From positions 83,947,684 through 84,011,683 of the forward strand of contig CM067082.1 in the NCBI GenBank assembly GCA_034008185.1: 64,000 nt of DNA, in the 5' to 3' direction. Positions 1 to 13,543 of this stretch are shown here, piece after piece; the stretch's first letter is position 1, and each line of letters starts with the position of its first letter. This DNA comes from Gorsachius magnificus (lineage: Eukaryota > Chordata > Aves > Pelecaniformes > Ardeidae). Below the pieces are notes generated by a model. It saw only the letters and a list, made by a program, of their open reading frames with translations, ran no database searches and was not told the origin of the DNA. The position numbers were made by a program, and so were the translations under genes.

Positions 1-3000
1 GTTTATTGCTGTGATAGGGGTTTTTTTTTTTTGATTCTTATTATATCCCTTCCTGGTATAAAGAGAAACCTGAGGTTCCTGGAGCTCTGGGATGGTGGTG
101 ATCACGCTTAGGCTTGCTGGTCTCTTGGCCACTTTGAAAATTCACAGTTATGTAGAAAGTGTTGCGGGCCACCTTTTAAAGACCTCTGTTATTGAAAATT
201 GGGAAGTGTGAGAACCTTGAAATGAAAAGGTAGGAATTGCATAAACAAGCAGAGTTCCTGAAAAATCTATTTGTGCTTCTCTAGATGCCAGACCAGTAAA
301 ACCTGGGCTCCCTCCACGCTGACTGGGAGAGGCAATACCGAAAAGAGTGATGATCAGGTGCAGCATGAGCTGTCTTGTCCTACAACTTCAAATGTCTGGG
401 AAACGGAGCAGTTGCTCCCGTGACTTGCAGACTGTATCATTGCGGGATCGGTGCTTTTCTCCCACCCAAGCCAATAATGCAGGACCAAGAGCTGTTAAAG
501 CTTTGTCGTACCAATCGAGCATTCCTGACTGCATTTGCAAGTTTCTAACCATGCAAACATTTAAGAAAATAAGTCTTACTGTGCATTGCTTCTCCAACTG
601 GAACATGCTTTCTTTCTGGTTTTCTGTTTCTCTGTAAATAAATCATATTTCAGCCTAAATTTCTATGTCCATATGTAAAATAGAGTACAGAAGAATGAAT
701 TAAAAACCTTTTTCCTTGTCTATGGTCATTTACCTCTCCTTCATTAGGCGTTGGTCTCATGCAAACAAGATGGCAAGTGTGATGTTTGTTTTGGTTTCTC
801 TCAAATAACTGACCTTGCACCCTGTTCGGAAACAATGTCTTGGGCTAAAGTAACATAAACTCAGGCAGTGAGCAGCAGTGGTAGAAAGTCTGTTGAGCAT
901 CAGTGTGAGAGGCTGGTGCTACAATGGTGAAAGCAGCCTTAACCTCAGCACCTGTAATAGGCTGCTGTAGGAAGAAAAACCAAACCAACCAACCAAAAAC
1001 CGAAAATCAAAATAAAAAAACCAAACCATGAAGCTCTGGGAGGGAGGTGGGTTCCTTATTTCTTGTAGAATGTGTGTTGAGCTATGGTCATAAGTTCAGG
1101 TGGCCTCCCCAGTTACAGTGATAGCCATGTTACTGCTTTTGTTTTGGTTTTCCTCTGTAGGATGTTAAAGGTAAAGATGGCATGCTAAGATTTCATATTT
1201 TCCTCCTGGCGTCACTTCACAAAAATCACTCCTCTGTCTTAAACAGAACAGACGCTGGATTTCTTCCAAAACCATTTCTGGGCTTTATGGTTTGTTACTG
1301 TGACAACTCTGAACTCTCAAATTTTGAGGTCAAAACTCACTCTTTTGAGAGCATGTCCTGCAGCTTAGTCCCGGGTTTCCTGGTTTCTTTTGCTCTGTGC
1401 AACCAGGTTCTGTGCGTTTGGTTTTCCACTGGGTAGCGTTTGGGGTTAGTTCGAATTTGTTGCAGATTGAGGGGTTTCCCCCTGGGTAGGCTGCAGCTGT
1501 GTCAGTCACCTAATAGGGCTGATGGGTTAGTCCGAGCACTTGAGGATGGGCATGTCCAAAATGCTCATAGTGCTGCCAATTGGAGCTGTTGTTGCTATTC
1601 TGGAAAGGTGAAAGACCATCTGATAGCAGCTTTTTGAAAGCAGGAGGAAATAGGGATGGGCAAAACAATCATCTTGTGGGTTTTAAAACTGTTATGGATT
1701 TCCCATTACAAACACTATAACTAGAGGTTTTAATTTTCTTGTGGACTGTTGTCCATATGATTTGCATTTCCATGTCTATAGACACATTCCTCCAATCCCT
1801 GTGGTTTCCCTAGTGAGGCAGAAAAATATAGCTAGGTTTCTCTCAAATTCAAGTTTGTAACTGGTTTGTTTTGTATTGGTATACTGCAGATATTAATATT
1901 TGAAGAAAAATAGTAATATGGCTTATTACATGCATTCAGAAAAAGCTTGTTCTTCAAAATCTTCAAAAGACTCTCTACTGATACTTTTCCTCTTTATATA
2001 AATAGTTCTTCGGACACATCTGAAAACTAGTAGTTATTTTGAGTGTCTGAATGCTTGAGCACGCAGCCTGAGAGTTTAGGGGCATGACTTTTAACTTTTT
2101 CTAAAAAGCTATCAAGCATCTGACTGTCATCACAGGGAAATTTGTGGTAAGTGTATTTGGAAATACCATGTTAAGTGTCACAGGTTTCTGCAATCAGGAC
2201 AAAACCTTAGTATACTCAGTTGGATGGTGTAACTTGTTTTTCCCAAGCTGAGACACTGGGGGTTTTCTTGTGTGATAGACGCAAGCTGTTTGATTATTGT
2301 AGAATATCATATATTTTAGGCTGAGGATTTTACACTTTTTAATATCAGCACTTCAAAAAATTGAGTAGGATTGCACTGACTGCCTTACTGTTGTTGGCTT
2401 AACTTAAGCCAAACCCCAAACCAAACTGGTAGCCTCTCCTAATGGTAAGGAGCAAATTTGAATTACACAAGTTTATTCTGTTCATGTTCGCTTTAGTTTG
2501 ATGCAGAGGTTTGTTCTTTAGATGAAGTGTCCGTGCTGAGGTTCACAGTAGAATAGCTATAAATATTGATTATATGAATAATGCTGGTTTGGGTAAAGAT
2601 AACTGGAGGGAAGAAGGAAGAAATACTTGTTGCTGTTGTCTGTAACTGCAGTTGCAGCTTTTAATATAACTTAATAGTTTACCAGTGGAATAGTGCGTGA
2701 GGTCAGATGGAGCTCAGACTAGGAAATAACAGGGTGATTCACTTTTCCAAAGCAAATTTGCTTTTCTTTTACTTTTAAACAACTATTAATTGAAAAACAG
2801 AGTAATGTAATTAGAACGTTTTTGTTGTTGCTAATGATAACTTAACAGTGAATGCATTACGAAACCCCTTTAATTAAGTGGGGAATGTTTTAAAACAAAG
2901 ATATTTTTTTTTTAACATTTATTGCCTTTTGATTTTTTTCTTTTGACCACAGGAACAAAAGGACACTTGTTTTCCTATTCTTACTTGGCCAGAATACAAA

Positions 3001-6000
3001 TCAAAATAGTGAAAATAACTACTGTATTTGGAGGGTGGCAGCTTTAATAAATCAGTTAAATACTTCAGAGTTCATAATTCTTCCTTTTTTCAGTATGGAG
3101 AATTTTTTATGAACACTAATGCTTTTTGAGTATTGCCTTGAAGACTTGAGACAAAGTGCAGCACTGTTCTGTTTATAGTAGCTGCAAAAAATTACTGATT
3201 TCCTCTGTAAATCACTGAAAATGATTAGAAGTATGCATTTTTCAGCAAAAATAACATTACACTATTACTGTCTTCAATTTTTTTTTGAAGGAAGGCTGTT
3301 TTAGAGTGCTACAAACAAAAGAATAGTTCTTATTATGGGTTGTTATTAAAATCATTTAGATGTTACTTTAAAGTGGTGTGTGTTCCCTGCTCCAAGGGAT
3401 CTGTCATCATACTCCAGCTTAATAAGTGTCACGGTTTTACCCCAGCCGGCAACGGAGCACCACGCAGCTGCTCCCTTTCTCTGTCCCTCATGGTGGCATG
3501 GGGGAGAGAATCAGAAGGGTAAAAGTGAGAAAACTCTTGGGTTGAGATAAAGACAGTTTAATAGGTAAAGCCAAAGCCACGCACACAAGCAAAATAAAAC
3601 AAGGAATTCATTCCCTACTTCCCAGGGGCAGGCAGGTGCTCAGCCATCTCCAGGAAAGCAGGACTCCATCGTGTGTAACGGGTACTTGGCAAGACAAATG
3701 GCATCACTCCAAACGTCCCCTCCATTCTCCTTCTTCCCCAAGCTTTATATGCTGAGCATGATATCATATGGTGTGGGACATCCTTCTGGTCAGTTGGGGT
3801 CAGCTGTCCCAGCTGTGCCCCCTCCCAACTTCTTGTGCACCCTTAGCTTCCTTGCTGGTGGGGCGGGGTGAGAAGCAGAAAAGGCCTTGACTCTGTGTAA
3901 GCCCTGCTCAGCAATAACAAAAACATCCCTGTGTGATCAACCCTGTTTCCAGCACAAATCCAAACTATAGCCTGTCCTAGCTACTGTGAAGAAAATTAAC
4001 TCTGTCCCAGCCAAAAGCAGCATGCTAAGTCACTGAAATTAGCTTATAGCTATGCAAAAGTTTTTAAAATTTGATGAAGCAACAATTTATTGTGCAAGTC
4101 TACTGCTGGCACTGGTTCTGCATATTTTAATGGAAGTGTAGATTATTCATTCAAACAAGGCTAAATGAAAATGGTACCAGTGTACTGTTGGTGATGTTAC
4201 TGCAGAAAGATCCCCTTAAGAAATAAAAGCATGTCCTATGGCTGAATGTGTGCTTCCTTTCCACATGCTGTCCCCCAAAGACACCTATCAAAATTTAATT
4301 TCAGCAGAGTGCAGTTACAGTTTGTGGTTCAAAAGGAAGTTAGAACTGCTATGAATGACCTTGGTAATTTACACCATCTATAGTTTCAACTTCCATGAAC
4401 TCACCTTTATAGTGTTATTCCGAACAGCATGGCACTGGCCTTAATCAATTCTGAATTTTATAAGTATAACCAACTTTGGTCTTTCACATGATATGTGGAA
4501 AATTATGGCACATTTTTGCAAAGGAGTAATGAAGTCTGAAAACTTGGCATTTGGGACACAGAAGTACAGAGCAGAACTATAAGCATGTAGCAAATGGACA
4601 GATACTTCATCATACATGCCCATCGTGGAAATATCAAAAAAAAAACAACATCCCCCTCAAATGGTACATCTGACGCATTTTTATGTTCTCAGGCTTTGTT
4701 GCTAATGCATTTGCGAATGGGCAGGCACGCAGAGCATGGGAGATGACATGGTAGTCAGGCTCTCTTCCCTGCTGTGTTATCCAATGAAGAGGTGATTTTT
4801 GAGTGACCGTGTCTGTTGTGGCTGGGAGTCAGGTTTGAGAGTCTGGGTGATATTAGCGGCATCAGGGTTGCTCGCAATCTTTTGCATGGCTTTGTGGTTT
4901 CCTAACATTGCATGTTTGTAGGGAATGTCATTTTTACCACCATACTGTGGGGATGTTTCTTCTCAAATGTTTATACTATCCCCCTGCAATGGGAGCTCTT
5001 TCTCCTCTGTGTTACGGTCATAATGCACTTGCATCACTTGTGTTAGGCTTTTAATTCCTTTTCCCTCCTTCTGGAAAAGCACTCCATATAGGTCTTCTAG
5101 AGTTCTACGAACAGTAATAAAAAGAACCCTATTCCTCCTCCTCTTGGTCTCTTTTCCCTTGTTTCTTCCTCGATCTAGTACTTTCTCCCACTCTTTACTA
5201 GCAGAGAGGAGCTCGGGGGGAAGAGGGAGTCCTCTTCTCTAGATTACAAATGCTCAGGTAGGGCATAATCTCATTCTTTGACCTAGGAACTCTGTGGAAG
5301 GACGTTGGAACTGGCTGTATCAAAGGAAGAGGATGAAGATGTCTTGCATTTGGGGTTGTTTTTACAGCCTTCTCTGAATGTGTCAATATAAATCCAAAAT
5401 GAGTCCATTGCAAACGGAATTTCCCTCTGTAGAACAGTGCAAAATAAAGGAGATTTGAATTGCTAGACAGGCTGTTTAATTCCACTTGTTTTCAGTTTTC
5501 TGTATAAATTATCCTATTCTTTGCTCACGAATCAGGTCAAACTTGATACTTTTTTTTTATTCTAGATGTTTGTGGCAAAGCACTGTCTAACTTTCCTTTA
5601 TGTCTCAATTTCTTCACTCCATTGGAAAAGGCTTTCTTTGATAGTGTGTCAAAGCTTATTGAAGTTCTTGACATTAACTACTATATTAAATATAAAATAT
5701 TGTATCCTAAAGTTGTCTCACTCTAGTTTATGTGACTGTTTTCTTTTGTCTGGGAATTTTACAGACATGTAAGGCAGCTGCAGTTGGAAACCTGCTGCTG
5801 TGTCTTGGAAGCCAGCTGAAGTATCATTCTTTCTATGTGCTTTCAAACTACTATTTGGCTGAAGACGGTATAGTGATTCTTCAAGTCTGATATGTCAGTG
5901 TGTGCTGATGAGGAACTGTTTTAACTGAGGTGGTTTATTTAGTCAGTCTTGTTAAACTGTTTTGGCCGTTCAAACTGGTCCGACGTATCTGTGCAGAGCC

Positions 6001-9000
6001 AGCTTTCATTGCAATCCTACTTAAAGGCAGTTTACAGGCTATTTTCTTTTAAGACTGATAGTTTGACCACAGACAAAGGGAATTATTTCTGTCTTCTGAC
6101 GTTTTGTCGGTTTGCTATAAACTGAATAGCAATAGCTGGGTACTTTACATTAGGAGAATTAATCTTTCAAATGTGATAATGCTTCTAAAGTAGAAGAGCT
6201 TGTTTCCCAGTGGAAGGAACACAATAACCAAGCACTCTAATCTGTATAGACTGTGTTTTTTCACCTTGCTTTTGTGGTTGACTTTGGCAAGTAGGGTACC
6301 TATAGCTACCTCAATGATCATATTGGGCTGGGGCGTACTAATGCCTTGCTGGTTGCATGTGCTCACCATCACCTAAGCTGGTATTGGGTTTTTTTCAGTA
6401 TTAAGGAGGACGCGATTTAGACTGATAGTCTTGGGGTAAATCACTCAGTGAAATAGGATCAAGGTGACTACAAGCATTTCTTACAAAAGGGAAGACCCTG
6501 CTCCCCGCTGCCCAACTTCATGGATCGGACCAAGTCATGCACTTCATGTTGGTCCATTCCTACTCAGATGCAAACCAGGAATGGATATGGTTGGCAGCAA
6601 GTGGCTCAAATAAAGCAAAATGCTAACCCTAACAAAAATTGAGATTTGTTGCTGAGCACTTAGTTCCTCTAATATTCTTTTCCTGATTTAGTGATTCCTG
6701 AATCTTGAAAGCTCTGTTTGTAGTATAAATGGAAGTCAATAATTTGTTAATAGAATTTATATGCACAATGCAGTCTCCTATGGTTAAAGTTTTAAATCAT
6801 TTAATAGAGCTTACTTAGTATGATTTACTACTTGACCTCATTAGGAAAAGATGGAAACTGTACTATCCTGACAAGCTGCAAACTCTTTAACACTTTGATC
6901 ACTGTTCTGATTGCCGTTCGCATTGACAGCTGCTGTTCTGAAAAGGAAAGGAAACGTGAAACCTGGGGGCCGTGCGTGATACGGTATCGCAGTGCAGGAC
7001 AGCATGAATCTGCATTGTGTGAGATTACCTGACAGTAAATCAGTTGTGCTGTGCTAGAGCCAGAAACCAGTAGCTTTCACACTTGCTGCCTGTTTCCCAC
7101 TCATTGTAAAGCCCTGCCCTATCACTTGATAGACCTGGAAAGGAAGCGCAGAGGAAGCAAGTGCCACTGCTGGTTCAGAATGTTCCAGGGCGACTGGAAA
7201 GTTTGAGCAATGGTCTGGGTGAGAAGAACAAGACCTTATTGACAGGGTTCAATCCTAGTCAAGTCTGTTTCCCATCAACTTCCTAAGTAATCACAGCCTT
7301 TCTTTTTTCATGTCCTTTGCACTCTCTGGATCTCCCACTTCCACCTCCTTTTTATTTTATACATATTTATTGTAGTGGACTGAGCAACCAAGGAGAATGG
7401 GGAAGCTTTCTTCCCTCTGATCCACCTCTGCTAAATCCTGGAGGAATTACTAATGAAAAAGATGACAACTACATTAAAGGTAGTTATCCCCTGCTTTGCC
7501 CCCATGTTCCTCCAGAGTTTCTATTGCATATTCTTTGATATTTTTTTTTCCTGTCAATTGGGTCTTGTTCTTTTCATCTGATGTACAGAAATACATACTG
7601 TTCCAGTGATGCCATGGCATGTGTGGTTTGCCATGTTCCAGATCAACCAGTGTCATAGACTGATGGCTGTTGGGTTATGGCACTGTAAAGTTATGTGAAC
7701 ACATGCACATACATGTAGTGGGAGAAGTATGTAAGCTGAGACTTTCTTGGTTTCAACCTCTTCTAGACTGTGTAAGACTTTATGAAACACCTATACCATA
7801 AAGACACTCACTTTTTTCTAATGCTGCAGTTCTAAACATACAGCGACGTGCTCCTTGTACACTGCACCATGCCATTTTGCATAGACTTATGCATGATTTT
7901 GTCATCAGTGTAGTACGCAGTCACCACGGGCAGTCCTGCTGCTCTAGGGCCTCCTAGTGCATCTCAGATTTCCTACTTCAGTATGTCATTCTCCTTAGGC
8001 TGTCTATGAGACAAGAAAAGTTCATTTAATCTGAGGTGAGGCTTTTCTCTGGAGAAACATGCTTTTATAAAGAGGACCAAAGAGATGTCTGTTTAGTTTT
8101 GCACTTAAATGTCTCTGGCCGTGATCATGGCAGAGCTGATCCACATAATAGAGTTTAAGCATAAAAGCATAGGTGGCACGTCATGTTTTTATGGTCTTTC
8201 TGTAGCAAGTCAATTGACTCTAGTGGAATACTCTTGCATGTTAAAGGAACAACGAGTTCAAAAAGTCAGTTAAAAGATGCAGGCTCTTTGGGCGTGGGTG
8301 ATATTCACTGAATTGGTTAGTGACCGCTCTTTTGGAGGGGTAAACTTTGCTGGGTTTGTGATGGTGCATACACATTTATAAGGATAATATGACTTACTGT
8401 ATTTGGTAATCCTGGAAGTAATGATGCCAGGAAAATCACCTTATTTTTGTAAAACATATGCTAGCATGTATTTTGAAGTATTTGCTTTTTGGGACTTTAA
8501 TAATTAAAGCTTGACAAGGATTTAAAAGGAAGAAAAAAAAAAATCCCAAAGCAACCCAAACTCTCAATCCTCGAGGATAAAAAAAAAATGTGAAAATTGA
8601 TTGTATTTTGTATCGTAAATACAGGGTATGCTAGGGATGTTTTCGAAACCTCAGTTGGTCAGGCAGGCAGAATTCTTGCTGCCTTCAGAAGGCTCGTGGA
8701 GGAAGCGCGTGTGCAAAGGAGGCGCGAGCGTGACACAGTACCACAGAGGCACATCGGTTTGCGGAGTATGCCAAGCTTGCATCAATTTTTCTAGAATGTT
8801 TTTCCTTCCCTATCTCCAAAATAGTTCAAATTCAATAGCTGTGGTTAGGATATTTTGGAAAGACGTCCCCAGGCACTTTATAATGGAACTTGGGAAGAGA
8901 TTCAAGAGACTGGAGTTCTCAACTAGCATTTGTAAGCAAGTTATCTTAAAATATACTGCTTCTTAATCTAAAATTAACCGAAAAGCATCTATAATATTTT

Positions 9001-9164
9001 TAGGTCAGCGTATAAATCTGGAGAAATCAAAGTATATGCTTGTTGCCTGGTCAAAACTCACTGCGAATTTTTTTTTCTTCCCTTTTTTGAGACCTCAAAC
9101 AGGCCAAATCTCCCAGGCCCATTCACTGTGTTTCTAACATTTTCCTATATCTTACTCTTCCCAG
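1..9164 (+). other. GMDS: GMDS intron 1, 3' part
   Basis: Non-coding sequence up to the acceptor of the 45-bp exon. Its only recognisable element is the solo LTR at 3427-4022. Simple tracts include T12 at 21-32, an A/C-rich CCAA-like tract at about 971-1027, and two A runs between 8530 and 8590. Other open frames here are short, have no splice context and match nothing I know. I see no promoter or RNA gene in it. Confidence 0.85.
3427..4022 (-). mobile_element. Solo LTR of an avian endogenous retrovirus (ERVL-like), antisense to GMDS
   Basis: On the minus strand the element starts TGCTGCTTTTGGCTGGGACA and ends AAAACCGTGACA. It therefore has TG...CA termini and the purine/pyrimidine layout of a bird LTR type that I recognise from memory as widespread. 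About 596 bp are present. On the minus strand a TATA-like ATATAAAG falls at 3743-3750 and a polyadenylation-like TATTAAA at 3557-3563, in the expected U3-R order. No gag, pol or env sequence flanks it, so it is the product of LTR-LTR recombination. A clean target-site duplication is not visible: the flanks are aataag on the left and tgctaag on the right. The class assignment (ERVL rather than ERVK) is from memory and is less sure than the LTR call. Confidence 0.85.
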
Positions 9165-9209
9165 GATGGATCGTACTTGGCTGAGTTCCTGCTGGAAAAA
9201 GGCTATGAG
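9165..9209 (+). CDS. GMDS: GDP-mannose 4,6-dehydratase, internal coding exon (exon 2 of the human model)
   Basis: This 45-bp exon encodes 15 residues, DGSYLAEFLLEKGYE, which I recognise as identical to the vertebrate GMDS segment at about residues 35-49. The Gly is the last glycine of the TGxxGxxG dinucleotide-binding motif of extended short-chain dehydrogenases. The helix that follows packs under the NADP site. The enzyme is cytosolic and converts GDP-mannose to GDP-4-keto-6-deoxymannose, the first committed step of de novo GDP-fucose synthesis. The exon is bounded by a pyrimidine-rich tract ending in cccag and by the perfect donor GAG|gtgagt. Both boundaries are phase 0, so the exon can be skipped without a frameshift, although the glycine motif would then be lost. 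The preceding exon lies outside the window. Confidence 0.96.
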
Positions 9210-12200
9210 GTGAGTGACTCGGTGACCTGCTGTGGGCTGATGGAGTCGTTTGGATGCTGCAGCTCCGGCTTCCTCTGCTTCTGTCCTTCTCTGTGTATGT
9301 TTTCCACTCCAGCCCTAGATAACAAATCAAAACTCCAGAGAGGAATGTGCAGCATGGCCTGTAATCATGCCAGCTTATTGTACTATTTATCATCTAATGT
9401 CCACTGGTGGATTCCCTCTTCTCCTCAGGGTATAGCTGCTTTGCATGTTTCCCGCCAACTCAGATAAGCAGCAACCTGCGCGAGCCAAAACTGTAAGGAA
9501 TTAGGGAATAATTTATGATGCAATGTACCACATAAAGGAATAAGAATCTCTTGTTTGTTCTCTCCCCTCCTCCCGCCCTGCAAAGGCCCTTTTATTTTGG
9601 CAGTTATACTTCAGCAATGAAAACCTTGCATTTTGCTTTCTCTGTTTAAAAAGAAAAAAACCCCAAACAAACCAAAACACCCCCCCCCACAAAGTATTCT
9701 TTAGTAGTGTTACTTCCCACCTCTTCTCTTGGATTAATTATAGTCTTGCTTAGCACATGATTTTCACTTACCTTTTCCTTAAAATAAAGGGAGTCTGATT
9801 TCTTACTTCTTGCTGCATAAGTTTCCCTGGCATAATTGTCTTTTCTGTGGCCCAGCAAAACAACAATCACATTACTATGGTATGATTTAATGGTTTTAAA
9901 TTGTTGTGGGCACATATGTGAGAATGTGTGCCTTCTCAGTCATGAAAGATGCTTCCAAAATGTATGATCATGGAAGGAAAGGGGTGGTCAAATTCATCTC
10001 CCCACAACGTAGTATTTTTCTGGGTTTTTAGTAGAAGCTAATGCTTGTTCTAATATTGGGGTTTATTATATCTGTTGTAATACTGCTCCATAGCTTGGTG
10101 AAAAGTCTCTGCTCAGCCAGTCTGTGCTTTCCATGCTTTTGCACGTGGTTAATCTTGCCTTACTTATTCCATCCTTTCTCCTGCTTTGTTGATAGATCTG
10201 CTTATTGGTGTTGGATTTTCAGTGTTGTAAATTGATTATTTTTACTATTTCTCTGTTCCGTTTGGGGAAAAGAGATACTGTGATTGCTTCTGCTACTTTA
10301 AAGGTAAAAGCACATGCTATCTCCTAGTCCACAATGAACTTGGGAACTACTGTGCAACTAAAATGAAATATAATCCTTTGCACAATAGAAAGGTTCCAAT
10401 AATTGGGGCAGGGGGCTTTTTCTTCTGTTCCTCAACTCTCCATCTATTTGTTGGAATTCTTTCCTGTGTTCCCAGTTATAGACCTCTGTTCCTGAATACC
10501 TGAACACAAGACTACACATGATAACTGATTGCCTCCCTAACTAAGGAGGTTTGTTTGCCTTTTTTTCTTTAATTTCAATCTATTTAAAGATCAAGCCCTA
10601 CTGAGAAAAATCCACTGATCCTACATTCTTAGCTAGATTAACCAGTTTGCACACATTTTGGCTTGTCACAAAGTTTGCATTTCACCTGTCCCATCCAAAG
10701 TTACCTTTCATCATTTTTTTTTTTTATGGTAATATTGCTGTCATGGATTAAGCATTTGGCAGGTTTTCTTTCTCATGTACGTGCATACCAGAAAAGGAGT
10801 GGGAGAAAGAAAACAAAAAGAAAAAAAGCTGGGTTTGCATCTTTTCTTGTTACCGCTGGATGCAACAGGCTCTCTGGATTTGTTTGCTGAAACTTTCTGA
10901 AGTCCTGGGGTGGTTACATTTAGCACATCTCCTTGGTCAAATGTTGGTATTGCAGTCATTCAGCTCTTGCAAGTACAATTTAATTTCAAGATTTCACTTA
11001 TTGGTCAAGCATTTGTGTGAACTTCAGTTTCAGCACAACTTAATGCAGAGATATATAATTGGGAGCTAACAAGTCTCTCATCAGGACTTTAAGCCAAAAT
11101 ATTTAACTTTGCTAGAAGAGTTGTAGAGCACTTCAGTTAGCTTCCTTTAGAATAATTTGATGCTTTAAAATGACAAAGTCTGATTTCTTTACTCAGCAAA
11201 ACAGATGCTAATTTGAGTACTCAAAATATTTCCAGCATATTTTGCAAAAGTGAAGTTATTATGGAAGTGTCTTTTTTTGAAAGTTTTTCTCTGTAAACCT
11301 TAGTCCCTATAAATTACCCACACATTCTGTAAATATTTTTATAGGGCTTTTAACTACATCACTGTGAAAATCTATCTTCATAAATTCATTATTTGAAGGA
11401 AGTTTCTTTTGCGGGGCCATGTTTCTCAGTTCCCCATTGATCCTCAAAATGCAAATATTTTACTCAGTTGTGGAAAGTTTAGCGTTTGAATTGTAGAACA
11501 AGGTACGTTGTGAGCCTGTTGTGTGGCTGGGCACACAAGAGCTTTTATGCAAAGAAATTGGTGTCATAAATTCAAGTTGCAATTTGTAAAGATGAAGCTA
11601 TTCGGCTGTTATGAGAGATCTTGCCATCAACATGTCGTTCTTAAAGCAGCAAGCCAGTCTCACTCTGCAGTTGTGCGTACCTTTTTACTCAGTTAAGTTT
11701 CAGATTTAAGATGGAATAAAAAGTGGTTTCTGTGTCAATAACCATAGCTTGTCTTATGTGCAAAACAAAAATCCCCAGGCAAAACCAAGCCAAGCCCCCA
11801 AACACTGCCTGTTCCTGCTGGTATATTCTCGCAGGTACAAGTTAACATGAAGCGAGAGAGTAAAGTGATGGCCCAACCCAACCAAGTGTAGAATGCATCA
11901 AACTGTAAGGGATCACTTTCGGAAATAAAGGGCAGGGAGCGGTGGAGGACAGTCAGATGCTGAAGCTTGATTTCACTTGTGCAAGCACAACTTCTGCAGC
12001 TGGTAACTTAAGCTCATGTGAATTTTGGCAGCAGGCATGGGGCTATCTTACATAAGAAGGAAATAAGATCAGGGTTTTGACAATTTCTCTAATACATTAG
12101 ACACAAATCGGCTTTTCTTTAATGTTAGTCAGAGCCGGTGGGTTTTTTCACAGACTTACTTATCGTGGCTGGTTAAAGGAAATTGCCAACCCACGTTTCA

Positions 12201-12867
12201 GCCTTAGGCTTGCCTGTGTGTCTTGTAACCCACTGGAGAATACTGACTCATGAGGTCCAGAAAACAGCACTGACTGTTCTGGCCATTCTTTCATCACCCC
12301 AGAAAGTGAATAACAGCTGTTTTCTAAAATATATTTGGGCCTTGCAGCTGCTGCCCCTTCTTTCCCCTTGTCTCTTTCTTCTCCTTTCTCCTTCCCTCCT
12401 TTCTGCCCCCTGTCTCCTTTCCCTAGCCCCATTTCCTGCTGCTGCTTTTTCCATGCCCATCATCTCTGGCTCCAGAAGGACTTCTCTGCAGCAGGGAGAA
12501 GTGGTTATCTTGGTATTCACATATTGCTTCTCCAACTCCAGTAACGTTGTCAAGTCTCACTCACTAAGAGATGGTGCTCTAGGGCAATTCAGTGTGTTTC
12601 CTGTAGTGTATGTGATGCTTGGTCTGCTAGTGGTGTCAACAGGAGAGAAGGTGAAACCACTCAAGGGTACGACAATAAATATGACAGCATCAGAGCTCAT
12701 CTCCAAGTATTCTGTTATGATTTGGATAACTGTCTGCCTTTAGGAATAGAGACAAGCTCTGATTACTTGATATAAGGGTTAGGCCAATGTATATGAAAAG
12801 AGCGATGATGAACACTTTCTTAATGCTAAACACTTTCCTTTTGTATTTTTCCTTGTTCAATCCCCAG
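9210..12867 (+). other. GMDS: GMDS intron 2
   Basis: A 3,658-bp intron between two phase-0 exon ends (gtgagt ... ccccag). It contains a 9-C run at 9680-9688 beside an A-rich tract and a C/T-rich tract at about 12350-12425. I recognise no transposable element, RNA gene or exon. The longest open frame in it, at 12183-12743 on the + strand, runs through the C/T tract and is not credible as a protein. Confidence 0.85.
12350..12425. repeat. Polypyrimidine (C/T) tract
   Basis: A stretch of about 75 bases is almost entirely C and T on the + strand (runs such as ctttctcc and ccttccctcc). It is low complexity, with no fixed repeat unit. It creates long spurious open frames on both strands. Confidence 0.8.
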
Positions 12868-12955
12868 GTGCATGGTATTGTTCGTCGGTCTAGTTCTTTT
12901 AATACAGGCCGGATTGAACATCTCTATAAGAACCCACAGGCTCACATTGAAGGAA
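12868..12955 (+). CDS. GMDS: GDP-mannose 4,6-dehydratase, internal coding exon (exon 3 of the human model)
   Basis: This 88-bp exon encodes 29 full codons, from [20 protein letters not shown] through KNPQAHIEG, plus the first base of an Asn codon. It matches vertebrate GMDS at about residues 50-79 without a gap. The RRSS stretch after the second beta strand is where this family contacts the 2'-phosphate of NADP, which sets NADP over NAD. The acceptor is a long T/C tract ending in ccccag and the donor is GGAA|gtaaga. The exon runs from phase 0 to phase 1: the split codon A|AC is completed by the exon at 17515. It continues directly in frame from the exon at 9165-9209, 3,658 bp upstream. Confidence 0.97.
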
Positions 12956-13543
12956 GTAAGATTTTGTTTTTCTATTTAAGGTTGTTGTTGTGGTTTTGGT
13001 TGGGGTTTTTTTTAAGTCTATGGTGTGTGTTTGGAGAAGAAAGGTCCCTTGGAACAGGAAGGGAATCCCAGTTTCCTCTACCTAAATGTTATTAATGAGT
13101 AGTTATTGTAAGCTGTGCTCAATTTAGGATCGGTTATTTAAAACAAAAACCAACCAAACAGTAAACGTTGATAGCTAAACTTCCCTTTTCCTAGCTTATG
13201 TTAGCTAGCGGCTCTATCTCAGAAAGAAAAGTGATGATTTTTCTCTGATGAAAATGTGACACAAAGTATAGATACACTTGTGCATGTGAGTTACCAAGAG
13301 GGGAAAATATGAGAGGGGCCCAGGAAGGCACTTTCTCTGGTGTAGAAACGCTGACACAGTTCACACATAGCTAGGAAGGAGCAATTAGAAAACAGCTGGG
13401 CCTGCAAAAAGCTATGTGAGGTTGAAAACACTGAGATATCAGAACAGTAAAATGTGTTTTTTTGATGCAGTTATCTTAAGCACTCCAATTCTGTTTCCTC
13501 ATGAACTTCTTAGTGCCTGATAGAGGTGAAGGTTTGGAGACAG

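Noticed and set aside
3671..3871. 66-codon + strand frame ending in a Gly-rich tail
   Set aside because: It lies inside the LTR and antisense to it. LTRs do not encode such a protein.
8597..8966. Overlapping + strand frames with Arg-rich segments just upstream of exon 2
   Set aside because: No family resemblance and no flanking splice sites. The spliced frame of GMDS begins only at 9165.
9680..9688. C run beside an A-rich tract as a possible retroposed tail
   Set aside because: No repeat body next to it. It is treated as simple low complexity.
12183..12743. 186-codon + strand open frame in intron 2
   Set aside because: It runs through a polypyrimidine tract, is rich in Leu/Ser/Pro from that tract, has no recognisable domain and no splice context. 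The overlapping minus-strand frames are the mirror of the same tract.
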